Shown here piece by piece: positions 39,220 to 41,096 of a DNA stretch of 41,096 bases. Under the pieces are notes generated by a model. It was not told the DNA's origin, did no database searches, and was given only the letters and a program-made list of their open reading frames with translations. Source of the DNA: Pseudomonadota bacterium (GTDB lineage Bacteria > Pseudomonadota > Gammaproteobacteria > Steroidobacterales > Steroidobacteraceae); contig JAJZLX010000355.1 in NCBI GenBank assembly GCA_021850555.1, positions 1 through 41,096 on the forward strand. The letters are read 5' to 3'. Every line of letters starts with the position of its first letter. The stretch's first letter is position 1. The position numbers and the translations under genes are program-made.

Positions 39220-40014
39220 TCAGCGAGGCTTGGCGGCCCTGCGGGCCTCCAGGTCGCCGAACACGGTCAGCGTGATTGCGGTGTAGAAGGTGAGGCCGAT
39301 CGCGGCGACGGCCAGCACCGCGGTGGTGCTCACGGCCCGCTCGATGGCCAAGGGGTTGCCGCTGGCGGGCACCACCATGGCGGCCATGACGGCGGCGAGC
39401 AGGTAGAACACCATGATGATCGACAGGCCGACCGCGTACATCGCCGTAGTCCGCCACCAGTTGCCGCGGATGAGCTCCAGGCTGTACATCAGGCTCTGGA
39501 TCACGCCCTTGTGGGCAAGCATCCGGGCGGGCAGGGACAACGACAGCGCCACGAAAATGTACACCGCGGGCACCAGCATGACGGCCAGGCCGACCGACCG
39601 GTAAGGCTCCGCCAGGGCAAGCGGCGGCAGGATGAGCACTGCCACCGCGGCGCCGCTCAGCAGCGAGATGGCGGCGATCGCCGGGGCGTTCCTGAGGACA
39701 TCGAGCAGATCGGTGCGGCTTGCCGTCCGTCCGGCGGCCACCGTCGATTGACGCAGCAGCGTCGCCATCCACAGGATCACGGCCAGTACGGTGCCGATGG
39801 TGTAAAGGGCGACCCAGGTCGGATCGTTCATGTCCTTCGGGCTCGGCATGCGTCCGCGCGAGAAGTCGTAGAAGGTCGCGAGCTGACCGGCGAGAATGGC
39901 AAGCGTGGCATACGGCAGGCACTTCAGCAGCGAGACCCGGAAGACCTTGAGGCTGGTCTCCAGGAGCTCGGCCAGGGTGCGGGGCTGCGTGGGGGGGTAT
40001 AGGGTGATGGACAT
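39220..40014 (-). CDS. Six-helix membrane protein of unknown function
   Basis: I do not recognise a specific family with confidence. The 264-residue protein has about six hydrophobic segments: roughly 31-49, 70-88, 111-132, 140-163, 190-214 and 228-250. The N-terminus (TLAELLETSLKVFR) and the central LPARMLAHKGVIQSLMYSLELIRGNWWRT resemble the general layout of YciC/BPSS1780-like and related integral membrane proteins, which place a conserved SLxxxRGNWWR-type segment before the fifth helix. No transporter or enzyme motif is visible. It is convergent with metH and divergent from prmC with only 20 bp between starts, so its promoter overlaps that of prmC or lies inside it. Confidence 0.8.
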   Translation of the reverse strand: MSITLYPPTQPRTLAELLETSLKVFRVSLLKCLPYATLAILAGQLATFYDFSRGRMPSPKDMNDPTWVALYTIGTVLAVILWMATLLRQSTVAAGRTASRTDLLDVLRNAPAIAAISLLSGAAVAVLILPPLALAEPYRSVGLAVMLVPAVYIFVALSLSLPARMLAHKGVIQSLMYSLELIRGNWWRTTAMYAVGLSIIMVFYLLAAVMAAMVVPASGNPLAIERAVSTTAVLAVAAIGLTFYTAITLTVFGDLEARRAAKPR

Positions 40015-40034
40015 CCGCCAATCTTAGCCGTCTG

Positions 40035-40928
40035 ATGATAGATACCGCCATTGAGAGTGCCGCTCTCGATACCGGGGCGCTTTTCGCCGCCGGTGCTCAG
40101 CGCCTGCGATCGGTCTTCGCGCAGGCTCCTGATTCCACGCCGGATCTCGATGCCGAGCTGCTGCTCTCGCACGCGCTGGGCGTATCCCGCGCACGGCTGC
40201 GATCGCATCCCGAGAGAATACCGGACGCGGCGGCCGCCGCGCGATTCAGCCAGCTCATCGAGCGCCGGGCCGCCGGGGAGCCGGTGGCCTACCTGCTCGG
40301 ACGCAAGGACTTCTGGACACTCGAGCTTGCCGTGAGCCCCGCAGTGCTGGTGCCGCGACCGGAAACGGAGCTGCTGGTGGAGCGTGCGCTCGCGCTGCAT
40401 CCAGAGCCGCTTGCTTGCGTAGCCGACCTCGGAACGGGCTCCGGAGCGATTGCCCTCGCTCTGGCCAGGGAGCGCCCGCTCTGGCAGATCACGGCAACGG
40501 ACCTCTCGGCGGAGGCGCTCGCGGTGGCCCGCGCCAATGCCGCAGCACTGGGGCTCGATCGGGTGGAGTTCGTTTCCGGAAGCTGGCTCGGCGCCTTGCA
40601 CGGGCGCACCTTCGATCTGGTGGTGAGCAATCCGCCCTATGTGGCCGAGGGCGACCCGGCGCTCGCTGTGCTCTCGCATGAGCCGCGCATGGCGCTTACG
40701 CCGGGAGCCGACGCGCTGGCTTGCCTGCGTGAGATCATCCGCTGCGCCCCGGGCCACCTCGCGCAGGGCGGGTGGCTGCTCCTTGAGCATGGCGCGGCCC
40801 AGGCCTCCGCCGTGGCAGACGAGCTTGCCGCGCGCGGGTTTGCTACAGTCCGCTCGCACCGCGATCTGGCGGGACATGAGCGCATGACGGAGGGGCAATG
40901 GCCCAAAGTTCGACCCGGAATTCCCTGA
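40035..40928 (+). CDS. prmC: Peptide chain release factor N5-glutamine methyltransferase
   Basis: PrmC (HemK) methylates the glutamine of the GGQ loop in release factors RF1 and RF2, improving termination. The 297-residue protein has an N-terminal helical bundle for release-factor binding (about 1-100; DAELLLSHALG) and the interdomain VLVPRPETELLVE (104-116). SAM motif I is ADLGTGSGAIAL (130-141) and the catalytic NPPY is at 199-202. Family segment EPRMALTPGADAL follows. The C-terminus runs about ten residues beyond the usual RDLAGxER end and overlaps the next gene. prfA and hemA, frequent neighbours, are not visible. Confidence 0.96.
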   Translation: MIDTAIESAALDTGALFAAGAQRLRSVFAQAPDSTPDLDAELLLSHALGVSRARLRSHPERIPDAAAAARFSQLIERRAAGEPVAYLLGRKDFWTLELAVSPAVLVPRPETELLVERALALHPEPLACVADLGTGSGAIALALARERPLWQITATDLSAEALAVARANAAALGLDRVEFVSGSWLGALHGRTFDLVVSNPPYVAEGDPALAVLSHEPRMALTPGADALACLREIIRCAPGHLAQGGWLLLEHGAAQASAVADELAARGFATVRSHRDLAGHERMTEGQWPKVRPGIP

Positions 40929-41096
40929 TTCGATTCGAGACCTCCCACGGCGGCTTCACGGTGGAGCTGTTTCCCAAGGAGGCGCCGGTGACGGTGGAGA
41001 ACTTCCTCGCCTACGTGGACGAGGGTTTCTTCGATGGCACGATCTTTCATCGCATCGTGCCGGGGTTCGTGATCCAGGGCGGCGGGCTCGACCGGG
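40898..41096 (+). CDS. Cyclophilin-type peptidyl-prolyl cis-trans isomerase, 5' part (runs off window)
   Basis: An open frame starts at ATG 40898, with GGAGGGG close upstream, and continues through the right edge. Its first 66 residues include FETSHGGFTVELFPKEAP, TVENFLAYVDEGFFDG and the cyclophilin core TIFHRIVPGFVIQGGG, matching PpiA/PpiB proteins that catalyse proline isomerisation. No signal peptide is seen, so a cytoplasmic PpiB-like enzyme is more likely than a periplasmic one. It overlaps the last 31 bp of prmC in another frame, and no later start codon fits before the conserved domain. The C-terminal half is outside the window. Confidence 0.93.
   Translation, partial: MAQSSTRNSLIRFETSHGGFTVELFPKEAPVTVENFLAYVDEGFFDGTIFHRIVPGFVIQGGGLDR

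Noticed and set aside
39209..39222. TGATC-AGTC-GATCA inverted repeat between metH and the membrane protein gene
   Set aside because: A 5-bp stem overlapping the stop codon, without a T-run, is too weak to call a terminator.

Overview
This is a GC-rich chromosomal window from a Gram-negative bacterium, most likely a gammaproteobacterium near Nevskiales, Steroidobacterales or Xanthomonadales. The evidence is conserved gene order: lptD-surA-pdxA-rsmA-apaG-apaH with divergent amgK-murU, and mreBCD-mrdA-rodA-mltB-rlpA-dacA divergent from gatCAB. The taxonomic placement is inference. Coding density is very high and no gap exceeds about 155 bp. I see no tRNA, rRNA, CRISPR array, insertion sequence or prophage. 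Most of the window is conserved housekeeping DNA; the interest lies in gene variants, junctions and regulatory intergenic DNA.

Layout. 1-4131: the end of a YyaL-like gene, then a short-form putA divergent from an Lrp/AsnC regulator across an AT-rich spacer. 4221-12303 (minus strand): lptD, surA, pdxA, rsmA, a universal stress protein, apaG, apaH and a 3-hydroxyanthranilate dioxygenase. This is the classic outer-membrane/ribosome-maturation operon with two extra genes. 12347-15960 (plus strand): amgK-murU (cell-wall sugar recycling), then lipA-lipB (lipoate synthesis). 15968-18994: a divergent hexuronate pair, a UxuB-like mannitol dehydrogenase family oxidoreductase and uxaC, sharing a 66-bp control region. 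It separates lipAB from the DUF493/dacA cluster that they usually adjoin.

19025-29038 (minus strand): mreB-mreC-mreD-mrdA-rodA-mltB-rlpA-dacA-dat-DUF493, the rod-shape and peptidoglycan elongation/remodelling cluster. 29194-33446 (plus strand): gatC-gatA-gatB (tRNA amidotransferase), then hslO (Hsp33). 33602-39185 (plus strand): an ArsR-type regulator fused to a degenerate methyltransferase fold, then metF and cobalamin-dependent metH, which together form a methionine-cycle operon. 39220-41096: a six-helix membrane protein of unknown function, divergent prmC, and the start of a cyclophilin gene running off the end.

The genes fall into three functional themes: envelope biogenesis (LptD, SurA, Mre/Mrd/Rod, MltB, RlpA, DacA, Dat, AmgK, MurU), translation and ribosome maintenance (RsmA, GatCAB, PrmC), and one-carbon/cofactor metabolism (MetF, MetH, PdxA, LipA, LipB). 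The observations most worth checking are: the regulator-metF-metH operon with its ordered operator-like DNA; an RlpA in which three of four residues linked to lytic transglycosylase activity are substituted; a set of genes (lrp, lipA, uxaC) whose -10-like boxes lie 6-9 nt from the start codon without a Shine-Dalgarno, suggesting leaderless mRNAs; and an LptD with a 49-residue N-terminal excess and extra cysteines.
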